Source: Apostichopus parvimensis (taxonomy: Eukaryota; Echinodermata; Holothuroidea; Aspidochirotida; Stichopodidae). Taken from it: DNA of 44,346 nt. The stretch lies in the NCBI GenBank assembly GCA_000934455.1, contig KN882339.1, forward strand, positions 67,995 to 112,340, given 5' to 3'. Of this stretch, positions 20,161 through 31,834 are shown piece by piece; the first letter of the stretch is position 1, and the number at the start of each line of letters is the position of its first letter. Under the pieces are notes generated by a model. The model ran no database searches and was not told the origin of the DNA. It saw nothing but the letters and a program-made list of their open reading frames with translations. The translations under genes were made by a program, and so were the position numbers.

Positions 20161-22915
20161 ACCTTTTGTCCAATGGCCCGAGTTATTGCACATTTGGGTG
20201 CAATGCTCACATGAGTGTACTTGTTTCCCTGTTTTTAAAGTGAGAGGCTGTTTTGGTGTTAAGTCATCCTCCTTCAGGTAGAAGCAAGATCAGAACACGG
20301 AGAAGGAAATTATCAACAGGTTTTGAAAGAGTGAATCAATTATTACCTAAATTGGGATGTAATGTGGTAACTTTAGTCTTGAACAAATTTAAATGTCATG
20401 CGCTCTACGGTATGTCCTTATTAGCAATAATTTTTTTTTTTTTTTTTTTTTACTGTTATTTCATATTTTGGGAGAAACTTTAAACAGTTAAGACACTGAA
20501 TTGTTTACTAGTCTAGTTAAAAGTACTTCACTTACCTGTCTCCTCAAGTGAAGATTATTAAAAGGATTAGTAACATAAGTTCCTCTTTCTTCACTCATAA
20601 ATACCATTTTTTTACTTGGGGTATCATTCTTAAAGCCCAAAGCAAAGCCATTTTATATGAAAGATTTATGTAAATGTTCCCTCTCCTTCATTTTATATTT
20701 TTTTCCGTTAAACTTGGGACATTCTTATTGAGTCATTCGGGTGACTCAACTTCATATGAAATTAACATCAGTCGCAAGGCCTCAACAGTTGTACGAAGAG
20801 CATTCGGAAACAACATGTTTGCAAGAGAAGCTGCAAAAGGAAAAAAAACAAAACGAGGGGAAAAAGAGAAAGAAAACTTAATTGGAAAATTTGTGTTTGT
20901 TTGTTTGTTTATTTTGAAACTTTTTATCATGCACCTCTGACAAAATTGTGTTCTTAGATTCTGTTTGTGTTATCATGTTTCATAGCATGTGACTCACATT
21001 TAACTTGAGTGGAACACTGAATCTGTGAATGGTGTGTGAAACTGCTCAGCGAAGAAAAACGCACGTACAGTAAGACGACAAGTATTAGTGTGTCTCAATT
21101 CGTTGTCTCTTCATTGTACAAATTTACGATGAACTGTACAACACAATTCAAGAATGCACACATGTGTAACATAAACAATGAGTGAGTCAATGGAAGTGGG
21201 GTGGGGGGGGAGGGGGGAAATGGAAGAGATTGGTTTTGGCTAGTGACTATTTATGGATCATCTGAATCTAGGGAGGGGTAGGGAGGGGGGGGACTTTGGA
21301 AGAATGTGTTGGAGCAGAAGATTTATAGTCTTCAGAACTACAGCCAAAAATGACTCAGTCAATATCATATGCTATAATTTTCCTTCTCACTTCTCACTAT
21401 CCAATCTCTGCCATCGTTTCCTCCCTCGTTTCCCCCTCCCCTCCCCCTCCCCCTCGTTGTCCTTTCCCTCCCTCGTTTGCCCTCCCCAAACCAGGATGCC
21501 TTCTACACTTCAGCTTCCCTCCTTCGGTTTAGCAATTGTCATTTTATATACCGTACCCTATGGTAATCAATAGTTTTAAGCTCTTTTCTTACATATTTAA
21601 CAGATTAATTATGTTTCTATACAGTATTCCCTCCCCCTCAAAACTTCTCGCCTTTCCCTTCTCCTCGCCCCACCATACATATACTTTCCGTTCTTGAAAT
21701 TGTGTTCATTCGATAATTGTAAAAATGCAATTGCAGCCTTTGCCTATACTTTAAGCATGCTCATGGCAACCAACATTAGATGTCAGTGCCTTTACATGGC
21801 CATTCCAATGGAAAGCTCTCATATTACATGACACGATCAGTTGTACGCAGTAGCCTATATTTTAATCACCGCACGAATCCACACACTTACACACACATGT
21901 ACAGTACATCCCCAAAATTGGTAAAGGTTCTACTTCTTTCCTAACAAGCATGTTCGTTTTGCCTTGCCCGTATTTACCAATTGAAGGTTAGGCAGCGGAA
22001 GGCACCGCCCACTCACACTATATAACGCTTCTTGTTCTCTCTTCCATTCATAAATTTTTAGGCTTTTGACAAAAAATGCAGGTGGATGGAGTAATCCATT
22101 GTAAAGGTCACACAGCACTGATATATGTAAACAAGTCCTTTTTTTAATGAATATTTTACGTTTGTGTAAATTGTGGGTGCGACCAAGTTGTGCATGCATT
22201 TATAGGATTATTTACTACAAAGCGTCGGAAAAATAATCAAAACGCTGATCTAAAAATATGAAAATTAGTAGGGTTTTTTTTTTTTTTTTTTGGTCAAAAG
22301 AAAAATATAGCAGGAGTGGGTGGGAAGCAAAGTTGTAAGTATTATGTATATTGATTAATATATATTTAATGATCCATGATCACCTATTTTAGCCTAAGAG
22401 TAATTTTATATTTTTTATGATTATTATTATTTTTTTTATTATTGTTTGTATTACAATATTTTAGAAGTGGGTAGAGGAAACCTGTTCGTGGCTACAAAAT
22501 TTTAAAAAGATGAAATTAATTATCGGAATATTGATGCTAATCTACTCTTGATACGTAGGGGTTCACAGTCATGTCGTTATTGGTTTTAAGAGGGATATAT
22601 TATATATTTCAAAATTTTGAATTGCCCTATATAAGAGTAGTGCACTAAATGTGTTCTGAGGACAATGGAAATAGTTGCAGGAAATTAAGTATGTATGTAA
22701 TTCTTCAGTTCCAACATAATTGTGGTAAGGACTTCTAGCTGGCAAATGAACTTAGTTCCGCTAATAACTTACTGTAAGTATCTTCTTCTAGACTACCTTA
22801 TATATTCCATTGACTTCCTTTTCGTTTTGTGTGTTGAACTTTAACTTCTCTGACAGAAATGACTTGCCTACCCCAAAATTAATTGAACTGCCTATACACT
22901 CTTCCTCTCACCCAT
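20161..22915. other. Non-coding stretch
   Basis: Holds a family R-like fragment (ACTTACCTGTCTCCTCA, 20531-20547), T runs at 20430-20450 and 22275-22291, and G-rich tracts at 21197-21217 and 21270-21293. A C-rich tract lies at 21424-21475. The remainder is AT-rich, and no gene is supported. Confidence 0.45.
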
Positions 22916-22920
22916 CCCAC

Positions 22921-22980
22921 CCCCATACTCTCATCCCATCCCCCATACTCTCACCCCATCCCCCATACTGACACTTCCTC
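22921..22980 (+). repeat. 20-bp minisatellite, three units
   Basis: CCCCATACTCTC begins at 22921 and 22941, and a third unit (CCCCATACTG) begins at 22961, giving an exact 20-bp period. The unit reads CCCCATACTCTCA(C/T)CCCATC. A degenerate fourth unit may lie just upstream. Confidence 0.85.
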
Positions 22981-22984
22981 CCTC

Positions 22985-23593
22985 TCAATAACTGTATAAG
23001 TGGTTAGGCAACAGGTACAATTTATATGTGTCAAATCGACATTATTTGCACATTGGCCAGATCAAATTTCCTTATATCTTTTTCTTGAAGCAATTATACT
23101 TGAGAAATTTCTGATGAAATAATTACACTTATATGAACTCCAGATGTTTTGGTTCCACTCAGGAAGTTCTACATATATTGGAAAAGAACCACTTGAGTAT
23201 TTTTGCTCTTACTAATCTTCAGTGAATAAGTATCTATAGCCTATTAGTAGCCTAAGGATACACATTATTTCTACCCAAGTTGCAAGAATTAGTCTCTGCC
23301 TGTCATCGTTTTTTTGCATACACGGCATGCCATACTTCCTGTTGTTCCTTTGTTGATCAGGCTTTTCCCTTTATGCTTGTTTACATAGTAATCACTGCAT
23401 ATATCGAAAAATAAATACTTTTCTTTTGGTCTTCACAGAGGGTTTATCATAGATGACCTCACTGGTATATCTGTGTTACTAAAAGATTTTAACAACCAAT
23501 TAAAAGTTGCTTACAAGTGTAAAAGAGTACAGTGTTCCGGAAATGGGCTTCATGGGTTGTTTGTTAGATCAGATTTCAGAGCCATAGGCTATC
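22985..23593. other. Non-coding stretch
   Basis: AT-rich sequence. No exon, repeat or RNA gene is seen. Confidence 0.45.
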
Positions 23594-23910
23594 ATAATAA
23601 TAATAATAATAATAATCAGCAGTTATTTCTATAACCCTTAAGCAATCACAGATGTGGGAGAAACCAGCAAGAGCTTATGGATTACAACTCACTGTATACG
23701 TCGGGTGGCTTCCAATTCGACATTTAAACTCAAATTTGGAATCTTTTTCAATTAAGAAAGTCAATTCAGATGGGAAAACCGTAGATTGCTCTTGGATGAA
23801 AACCCACCTAACTATGACCCGGCGGGGTATCAAACTTGGAACCTCCCGATTGCTAAGCCTAATTGATGCCACCGCCTTTATCCACTCGGCCACAGCACCG
23901 GTCTCTATTT
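23594..23910 (-). mobile_element. tRNA-derived SINE with (ATT)n tail
   Basis: Read on the minus strand, the head at about 23910-23820 contains GTGGCCGAGTGG (box A, 23893-23882), then AAAGGCGGTGGCATC, a long variable-arm-like segment, and AGTTTGATACC (box B, 23836-23826). This arrangement is characteristic of Leu/Ser-type tRNAs with a long variable arm. A tRNA-unrelated body follows (GGGTTTTCATCCAAGAGCAA and CGGTTTTCCCATCTG). The element ends in (ATT)7-8 at 23620-23594, a typical SINE 3' tail. No clear target duplication is seen. Open frames on both strands here are by-products of the SINE. Confidence 0.82.
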
Positions 23911-25468
23911 TATACCGTCCATGTTTGACTCTGGAGGAGATTAAAAAATAAAAAGTCGTCCATAGTCTTAAAGTCGATGGCAAACAGTCTGCAAACTATG
24001 GGACACGACTCAAAGAGTGTTTCGTGGAACGATTTTGATGGGTTGCAAGATTTTGTTGTCAGTTGTCAATAAATTTATCTACAGTTTTTGGAGCTTGCTG
24101 ACGAGGGGGGGGGGGGACAAATTAGTCAGCTATTTTAAATATCAGGTCCATAGTCCCAAGCTAGCTTTGGTGCATCCTGAGAATGGATTCTGAATGGTAG
24201 GGATCTGGTGTTACATGGCTCCGTTACTGCTCATGGAAGATCCTGGCTCAGGTCCTCATGGGCCTAAACCATTTTCAGACCCCTGCTTTATGAGGTCCAC
24301 AATACCAGCAGGAAATTTGGTCTGCATTTGAGATATATGTATGCTTCAAATGTTCCTTCCTATGCTAGTCCGAAAGAAAGACTTGATCAAGTATAAAACT
24401 GAGCTATACATGTGTAAATTCTGAGGCGGTGCCAAATTGGGAATGGGTGGGATAATTTAATACGTCACCCTACTGATAAATGATGGCATCATCAAGTAAT
24501 GACTACAGTATGTTAATTTTCTTCTCTTCTACTAAGGGCTTTAAGTAGGTAGGGTGTTTTACAAAACCGCCGGATGATCTCGCATTTCTCTAGATGCCTG
24601 TATGGTTGCTTTATGGTTATTTATCGGAGAGGAGAGGTTCTAGAACTTTGTATTTGTTTCACAGCTGTAAAAGCCACAACCCTTTTTGTTTCACAAAGTT
24701 ACTTTCATTGAAGCTTAAATTCTAGGAATTTGAGGTAAATCACCTATAAATAATCAATGCTCCTCTGTAAAACACAAAATTAACAAAATGCTGACATTTT
24801 AATAAGCAATATCGTAGGTGTAAATGAGCACATACTGTATATATCACACCTGAGTAAACATTCAAGGATCAGGCATTGTATAGATATTTCTCATTAAGGT
24901 TCCGTCAATCATAGGGATTTATTTAATGCAGCTTTGATGAGTTTGAAATATTTTGAAACGGAAACTGGGTACCACTAAAAAATAAGGTTGCACCTACATC
25001 AAACCAAAGACACATAGTTTTACCTCTTTCCCAGAATGATTGTTAATGGATGAGAAAATTAAATTTTATTGGATCCGCAACATTTTAATCGCCCAGACAA
25101 TTTTCTTCATAATAGCATTATTTTACACACATTTGGCAACATGGAAAGATCTACAAAACAATTGTACAGTAGTTTAAATAACTGTAATAGTGCTTTCTAA
25201 AGCGATACTTGGCTACTCAATGATCTACGTTGTTTCTTATGGGACTTGAGGAATATTATATAACGTTAGGAATCACATAGTTGATCTGAAGGAACATGTA
25301 CTGTAGGTCATTATATTTTAGGACATACTGTGTACATAATAGAGCAAACTGTGCTTTGTACAGGCCTATGAATCTTGCCTGTTCCGGATATTTTTAAACC
25401 TGCATTCACTCATCATTGCTAGGGATACCTTCAATCCAGCTATAAACAAAATATATATTTCCATAATT
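23911..25468. other. Non-coding stretch
   Basis: Holds a G11 run near 24105-24116 and several TACTGTA words. No supported exon, RNA gene or structured repeat is seen. Confidence 0.45.
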
Positions 25469-25540
25469 TCCTTGTTAGATTCCCTGTCTCCTCACAATTA
25501 CCTCAACAAGGTCTCTTTCTCTACAGCTCTGAAAAATGTT
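25469..25540 (+). repeat. Family R interspersed repeat, copy F (diverged)
   Basis: TTCCTTGTTAGATTCCCTGTCTCC-type sequence followed by TCACAATTACC and a TTTCTCTACAG segment aligns loosely with copies A-C. It is the most diverged copy counted, and its reversed splice-donor word is lost. Confidence 0.4.
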
Positions 25541-25757
25541 GACGATCAAACCAGGTTGATTTTGAATATTCATGACATGATAATAAATAATAAAAAAATA
25601 AAAATTTGGATGACATAATCTAGGGTGAGAGTCCTATCTTGATCAATTATCTGTCTTATTGTTTGTGATATTCGGTAGGTGTGGAAAGCGGCTTTTAAAT
25701 ACAGTAGAAACATGTTTGTGACACCCACAGATATTACGTAAATGAGCAAAGCAATTT

Positions 25758-25836
25758 TTTAGCTAGTTCGACGAGATGTGAAGCAGTGACATCAGCCGAC
25801 CCTAAGGCTAGTGATTCGAATCTTGTTCTAACTAAA
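25758..25836 (+). repeat. tRNA-like segment, possible SINE head
   Basis: TAGCTAGTTCG (25760-25770) resembles box A with one spacer base missing, and GATTCGAATCT (25813-25823) resembles box B with two mismatches. The distance of about 64 nt would fit a tRNA with a long variable arm. The segment runs directly into the duplicated block that starts at 25837. No tail or target duplication is visible. Confidence 0.4.
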
Positions 25837-26334
25837 ATATATTAATGTATGTGGGATTTGGACATGCTGCCAATTATTTTAAGTTTGTTTGATTTTTTAT
25901 TATTATACTGCGAAGGAATTCCTTTTGATGTTAAGTATGTGGCAGACTTGAGGAACGACTACAACATCATGAACAAGTACAAATAGAATACCATTGTGAT
26001 GAGTATTCAGTACTTAATCTTGCATAATAGTATAGTATCGTTTAGAATAGTACAGTACAGAACAGTAATGTACAGTACAGAACAGAACAGTAAAGTACAG
26101 AACAGTACAATACAGTACAGTAAAGAACAGTACAGTACAGTACAGAACACTACAGAATAGTACAGTACAGTAACGGAAAAAACAGTAAAGTATAGAACAG
26201 TATAATACAGTACAGAACAGTACAATACAGAACAGTACAATATAGTACAGAACAGTACAGTACAGAACAGTACAATACAATACAGAACAGTACACTACAA
26301 TACAGAACAGTACAGTACAGAACAGTACAATACA
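25837..26334 (+). repeat. Gap-flanking duplication 2, left copy, ending in pentamer satellite
   Basis: The first ~200 bp (ATATATTAATGTATGTGGG onward) are nearly identical to 26635 onward. From about 26030 the segment becomes a CAGTA/CAGAA pentamer satellite and runs into the N gap. Because 5 is prime to 3 and the unit makes no stop in this orientation, the minus strand shows long Tyr/Cys/Val/Leu frames that are artefacts. Confidence 0.95.
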
Positions 26335-26634
26335 NNNNNNNNNNNNNNNNNNNNNNNNNNNNNNNNNNNNNNNNNNNNNNNNNNNNNNNNNNNNNNNNNN
26401 NNNNNNNNNNNNNNNNNNNNNNNNNNNNNNNNNNNNNNNNNNNNNNNNNNNNNNNNNNNNNNNNNNNNNNNNNNNNNNNNNNNNNNNNNNNNNNNNNNNN
26501 NNNNNNNNNNNNNNNNNNNNNNNNNNNNNNNNNNNNNNNNNNNNNNNNNNNNNNNNNNNNNNNNNNNNNNNNNNNNNNNNNNNNNNNNNNNNNNNNNNNN
26601 NNNNNNNNNNNNNNNNNNNNNNNNNNNNNNNNNN
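26335..26634. other. Assembly gap (300 N)
   Basis: A run of exactly 300 N lies between two copies of the same sequence, breaking the pentamer satellite. Confidence 1.
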
Positions 26635-27131
26635 ATATATTAATGTATGTGGGATTTGGACATGCTGCCAATTATTTTAAGTTTGTTTGATTTTTTATTA
26701 TTATACTGCGAAGGAATTCCTTTTGATGTAAAGTATGTGGCAGACTTGAGGAACGACTACAACATCATGAACAAGTACAAATAGAATTCCATTGTGATGA
26801 GTATTCAGTACTTAATCTTGCATAATAGTATAGTATCGTTTAGAATAGTACAGTACACAACAGTACAATACAGTAAAAAACAGTACAGAATAGTACAGTA
26901 AAGAACAGTACAGAACAGTACAATACAATACAGTAAAAAACAGTAAAGTACAGTACAGAACAATGCAGAACATTGCAATACAGTAAAAAACAGTACAGAA
27001 CAGTACAGTCAAGAACAGTACGGAATAGTACAGTAACGTAAAATACAGTAAAGTACAATACAGAACAGTACAGAACAGGACAGTAAAGAACAAAACAGTA
27101 CAGTTCAGTACAGAACAGTACAGTACAGTAT
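26635..27131 (+). repeat. Gap-flanking duplication 2, right copy with pentamer satellite
   Basis: Colinear with 25837-26334. The non-satellite part differs by very few bases (TGATGTAAAG versus TGATGTTAAG, AATTCC versus AATACC). The satellite part (about 26835-27131) has a different order of CAGTA, CAGAA, CAATA and AAAAA-bearing units. This copy leaves the satellite into unique sequence (TATGGTAGATCTCC). Confidence 0.95.
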
Positions 27132-27546
27132 GGTAGATCTCCAAATTATGAGTACTAACCCATGAGGGCCAGTACAGGTGTCTATAGACCGCAGCTACGT
27201 CATAAAATATGAGTACAGATTCACTACATGTCTGGTGGAGGACAGAACGAGTAGGAAGGGAGATTAGGGGGCTTGCTGTCAGGAAGGGGATTAGAGAGGA
27301 TTGAGAATGGGATTGGAGGTGCATGGTTGTATGAAACATTTCTAAGCAACAGCACAGTTATATGTAAGATTTACCGTACATGTGAGAAGTAAAGCCAATT
27401 AAACTGCTGAAATACAATGCGACCTGGATTTCATATGCTTGTCATAGCTATTAATAGTGCACAAGTCTTTCCAGCAAGATATATATCACAAAAAGCGAAT
27501 ATACAGCTGGACCAAGTGAGGTTAAATCATCTTACAGTTCAGTAAA
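27132..27546. other. Non-coding stretch
   Basis: Unique AT-rich sequence after the satellite. No gene is supported. Confidence 0.4.
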
Positions 27547-27753
27547 TTAGGTAAAGCTGGTAGTACAATAGCTGGTATATACATATATATGCAAGCATGT
27601 GCCTATGAGACAGGAAACCAGGATATCCCAACTTTTATCAAACAGGTCAGGAGGCTTTCTTCCGACTGAACGGCTGAACGATCTCTCGACTATATTTGTG
27701 GTTCTTGAGGGTCCAATTGGCACTGGTAGACAGTCAAGAGCTATTGCCATATC
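27547..27753 (-). CDS. Candidate coding exon, unrecognised product
   Basis: On the minus strand, an acceptor-like AATCCTAGTTATAACAG precedes 27753. The frame then reads Asp-Met and on for 68 codons to a stop at 27547-27549. The N-terminal part (MAIALDCLPVPIGPSRTTN, then RSVGRKPPDLFDKSWDILV) has balanced, non-repetitive composition and several CpG codons. The last part (HIYVYTSY) looks like read-through into AT-rich intron, so the true exon may end earlier, perhaps at a weak donor after ATCCTG. No domain is recognised. Confidence 0.25.
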   Translation of the reverse strand, partial: DMAIALDCLPVPIGPSRTTNIVERSFSRSVGRKPPDLFDKSWDILVSCLIGTCLHIYVYTSYCTTSFT

Positions 27754-28056
27754 CTGTTATAACTAGGATTTCCAAGAAACCGGCGTTTATAGTTTAAACT
27801 TCATATCTCCTGGAAGTGCAACATTGTAGGCTGCTGGTACCGACGTGACTTTGGCGTTGGATGTATATTTCTGTTACTGTAGGTTTGGAATTATAAGTAA
27901 TATGCTACCTTTCTACCGGCTGTTGATGAATTTAATACTGCTCTTGAAACAAACTGTAGTAAAGTGTATTTGTTAGAAACAATAAGTACAAAAAGTAAAA
28001 TTTTAATAGATATTGTTGAATATGTATTCAGGATGTTTTAAACTGTATGTGTAAAC
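27754..28056. other. Non-coding stretch
   Basis: AT-rich sequence with one TACTGTA word near 27877. Nothing else is seen. Confidence 0.45.
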
Positions 28057-28195
28057 ACTTTGGGTGGTAGAATGAGAAGGACGGGCATTGACCGGAAGTG
28101 GCCGGTCACTGAGGGTGCACAGTGTTAAAAGATTACCAGGGCATACTAGACACGGTAGAATGAGGTGCTAATGTTGTGGGGAGACAGGTAAGCGG
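28057..28195 (-). repeat. Family R interspersed repeat, copy G (longest, reversed)
   Basis: On the minus strand it reads GCTTACCTGTCTCCCCACAA, then the CATTCTA hairpin arm, CTGGTAATCTTTTAACACTG, CCCTCAGTGACCGGCCACTTCC and CTTCTCATTCTACCACCC. It is the only copy that joins the core found at 4.7, 6.7 and 13.5 kb to the GGTCAGTGACCGGTCACTTCC block of the 19.1-kb array. On the plus strand the core forms ACAG|GTAAGC, an intact 5' splice-site word at 28188. Confidence 0.78.
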
Positions 28196-31100
28196 GTCGC
28201 TCGTAAATATATAAACCAGTAAGTTTTATCATAACTGTTCTTGCCAATTTCCACCGTACTGTAGATATTCTAATAGATCAGTCAAGAGCCCACACGAGGG
28301 CTGTACACATAACGTATACTGATCCAGTAGTACTCACTGTGTGGAAACAGGTACATTCAATGCGCGCAATGATCAAGACGCTATTGAAGAGATGATAAGA
28401 TATTTGCAACCGATTGGTGGCAAATTATGAAACATCTGTCTCTCCCACGTGACAAGATAGCTCCCACATTTCATCAAAATATTTGTGTCCCTCAAAATTT
28501 TCTGTGTTTGATCAAACTGGTTAATAACTTTAGTTACGAGCAAGTTTGTGGTTGCAGCCACATACAACTTGACTGAAGGGAATTAAGTGTGAATATTACA
28601 TGCCTCGGTTAAAGTGTCACTAAGCTACACCCTTGCTAGAAGATGGGGGGGGAGGGAGAAGTGTCACTGAGTGATATCCTCATCTCCTAAGCTGTTTCAA
28701 CTCCTCCTTTGGTCAGTCTTTTTTACTTCATTCATTGGTCCAGCTTGTATTTGTCTGTCCATCTGTCCAGTTTAAGTTTCCTTGATCTGTCTCCATTTGT
28801 CTCGTACCAAGAAGATCCTATCATTCTCGGAACGTCTGGCCCTCTTCTTCTTATTCATTTATTCTTATTCTCTTATTCATTTTTCTTATTCACTCTTATT
28901 CATTTAGACGCTGTCACAAGAATGTCTCTTTAAAGGACAGGACTGGACAGTTCACTTAAGTGGTTAAAGTTTATATATACCAAATCTTTTATAAGTTAAT
29001 GTTATTCGTCAAAAATAAGATTTTAATTCTGATATTTCCATAAAATTATGAATGTTGATGGGGGGGGGGAGGGAGATTTGATACTTTGATCTCTAACGGT
29101 TTTTGTTGTGTGGCTGCATTTATCCTAATTTTACTAATATTTGTAACCATAATCTTTCTTGGTTCCGATCAGCTGTCTGTCCTATGGATCCGTTACAATA
29201 CCGGAAACTCACAAAACTCATCACACAAAATATTTCTTATTAACCTTGAAATACGGTGTTTGAAAACTCTTGGCCTACATGTGCTATATAAGGAATACTT
29301 ATGTTGGTATTGCGGTACCTTGTCCTACCAGCAAGCATGGTCTCTTTCTGTGTACTAGTAACATTTGCAATTTCCTCTTCCCCTCCCACATATTTCCTCT
29401 CACTCCATAGACAGAGACTATATCCATCTACCCACTCACTCACTTTGTGGTAGCAAAGATTGTCAAATCATCTACCGTACCAGCATGTGTGTGTCTTAAC
29501 CCCTTGCCAATGTGTGCATTGTACATGCTGCCAGTACATTTTATTACAGTCGATCACTGGCTCTCCCCACCAGTAAACTATAAAATGAATATGCCAAGCA
29601 ATTAATCACCAAATTAACTTTTTTTTCTGCATTTAAGCAATTTAGAATTATTAGTACACCAATTACTAAAACACAAAAGGATGGAGGAAGAGAAAATGTG
29701 GGTGGTGGAAAACTAACCCCTCCTCCCCGCCCCCTCCCCCTCCCCCGAAAAAATGAATTAAACATGTGAGATATGATTATAAGCAAATATTGAAAATTAA
29801 AATGGAAACACTTGAAATATTGCGACAAAGTACCCTTTAGAAATTATTCATAAATGGAGAAATTTCAAGAAAATGGAAGGTATGAAAAACTGCACTGATT
29901 TTACGGATGTGGTTTAGAAGCAGTTACGATCACCTGACAGGAAGTTTATTTTCTGTTGACTAGAATAAATTAAAATTGGGAATAGCTGTTGTAAATTACG
30001 CACTTCTTGCCTAGAAGGTTCTTTATCCTCCGTCTTAGTCTATCGGGGGGGGGGTGAGGGGTTATGGGGATTCCAAATGTTGGAGTCTGATTCCTTTTTA
30101 CACTACAATTCATACCCCAAGCTTAGTGGTCATCATGCACTGTGCTTATCCTTTAGTGTAAATAGGGGGGGCGTACAAGCAAGCAGAATTAAATATGCTA
30201 TATTGTCATAGATGTTACGAGTTTGTTACATACTGTACATGACACACACTAAATTGTATTGTAATGTCACTACTGCCTTGAGTGAAAAAAATATCTAATG
30301 CACAGGGCTCTAGTTAGCAGGCCTGTAACCGATTGGGAGGCGGGGGGGGGGGCAGGGGGTTAAGAACACATCAATGAGTATCACTGTCCTGGGGATGGGT
30401 CTACTATTTAGAACCAAACACACTTTGAACTTCACTCAGAACAATTCCTGTCTCCATTGTCTTCTTCAATTTGCCATTCACCTTTACCCTTCTCCCTCTC
30501 CCTCCTTCTCCCTCCCCCCATTCATCCCCTCCCCACTCCCCCCTCCCTCGCTCTTATTCTCGCTCTTATTCTCCCTCTCTTTCCTGCGTCAAACTTCATG
30601 ATGATATTTACAAATATTTATGTAGCTCACTCATATATCACTAGTTCTTTTAACAGAATATGCTGCTTCACCCCCCCCCCCCCCCCCCCCCTTGTTCAAG
30701 TCTTCCTCTTCAAGCTTTATATACAAACCAAGTGCTATTGCCAGTCACAGGTCGAGTGTGTTTGTTGTGTACAGTAGCAACAGAATATGGGATAATAAAA
30801 TCTCTTTGTACTGAGTGTAGGGTTTACTTATTCGAAATATTTTGTTCCATCAATGTGAATGTACTTTTTATTACTTGTTTACACACATAAAAAGAATGGG
30901 GGGGGGGGTGTATCTATGTAAACCACTGATAACTCCACATGCATTTATGTAGGTACATACTGTTTGCCATGTGGCATAATGTAGTCCTACTTTTATAAAG
31001 TTTTATAAAGTTTTATAAAGATGTCTAGTTCATTCTCAGCATTCCCACAGTTTTTTATTTCTGTTTCTTATTCAAAATAAACAAAGAAACACCAATATGT

Positions 31101-31419
31101 ACACTGTAGGAGAGATCTGTAGGTTTTGTGAATAGCGTACGGTCAGCCTAAGGACAGTAAACCTCCCTTTGTCAAACCGCTATTTTTGTTTAATATCAAT
31201 ATCTCCAAAAGCGATGGAGGGTGATATCAATAAAGCGTTCTGCATATTTTGGGATATTTCGTGACAACCCAATCCGAACTTGGTGTAAACGATTACTTGA
31301 CCCTAAACCCACCCAACCCCACTCCCGCCCAGATGACTCCAAAGTCATTTCATCCGAATAGAAATTTGGTCATCTCGGAAAAGCATACTGTTGGGTTAAA
31401 GTCAGGGTTAAGTTATGTA
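28196..31419. other. Non-coding stretch with simple repeats
   Basis: Holds TCTTATTCATT-type repeats (28849-28905) and G-rich tracts at 28645-28658, 29060-29073, 30044-30060 and 30340-30358. C-rich tracts lie at 29717-29745 and 30488-30547, and a C20 run at 30670-30691. TTTTATAAAG is repeated three times with a 10-bp period at 30991-31020. A hydrophobic frame at 29086-29358 resembles a membrane anchor but lacks an ATG or a good acceptor. No gene is supported. Confidence 0.45.
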
Positions 31420-31833
31420 GAGTTGATAACAATATTAAATATGAGAAATCTTGGCACATATCTAATAATATTATTCCCAGTGGGCAGGGTATTTCCAATA
31501 TATCTAATATATATAAATATATAACATGAAAAAAGCAATTGCCGTGGTCCAAAACTAGCGTTGAAAATTAAATGAAAAAAAAAACAATCGATTTTTTGCG
31601 CGTCATTCCTGATGGAATAGTCATAAGAAGAAAGAAGAAGCAGGACCTAGATGGTAGCCCCTCCCCCTGTTACAGACTTTGACCATGGTTTATGCATAGT
31701 CATAGAATATAATGCATATTCATATGAGGTGAGTGCCTGATTAACAAATTCTCAAAATGGTAAGGATTTGTAGAATATGAGATAAAATTGGCACTTATCT
31801 AATAATATTATTCCACCCTATGGGTGGGGATTT
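31420..31833 (+). repeat. Pair of direct repeats about 340 bp apart
   Basis: ATCTAATAATATTATTCC occurs exactly at 31459-31476 and again at 31796-31813. In both copies it is preceded by TTGGCAC and an (A/T)AT variant, and followed by a GTGGG(C/G)-type segment ending in TTTCC. The shared context of about 75 bp suggests two diverged copies of one element or an old tandem duplication. Confidence 0.6.
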
Positions 31834-31834
31834 T

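Noticed and set aside
23652..23983. Overlapping frames of about 100 codons on both strands
   Set aside because: They coincide with the tRNA-derived SINE, whose Pol III boxes explain the sequence better.
26007..27339. Long minus-strand open frames rich in Tyr, Cys, Val, Leu
   Set aside because: They are translations of the CAGTA/CAGAA pentamer satellite, which has few stops on that strand in any frame, and some cross the N gap. They are not proteins.
29086..29358. Frame with a hydrophobic N-terminal segment like a type II membrane anchor
   Set aside because: There is no in-frame ATG before the segment, an upstream in-frame TGA at 29056-29058, and no pyrimidine-rich acceptor. Hydrophobic frames are common by chance in AT-rich DNA.
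31381..31415. GGGTTAAAG / AGGGTTAAG words suggesting interstitial telomere repeat
   Set aside because: Only two imperfect units occur and they are not in tandem register.
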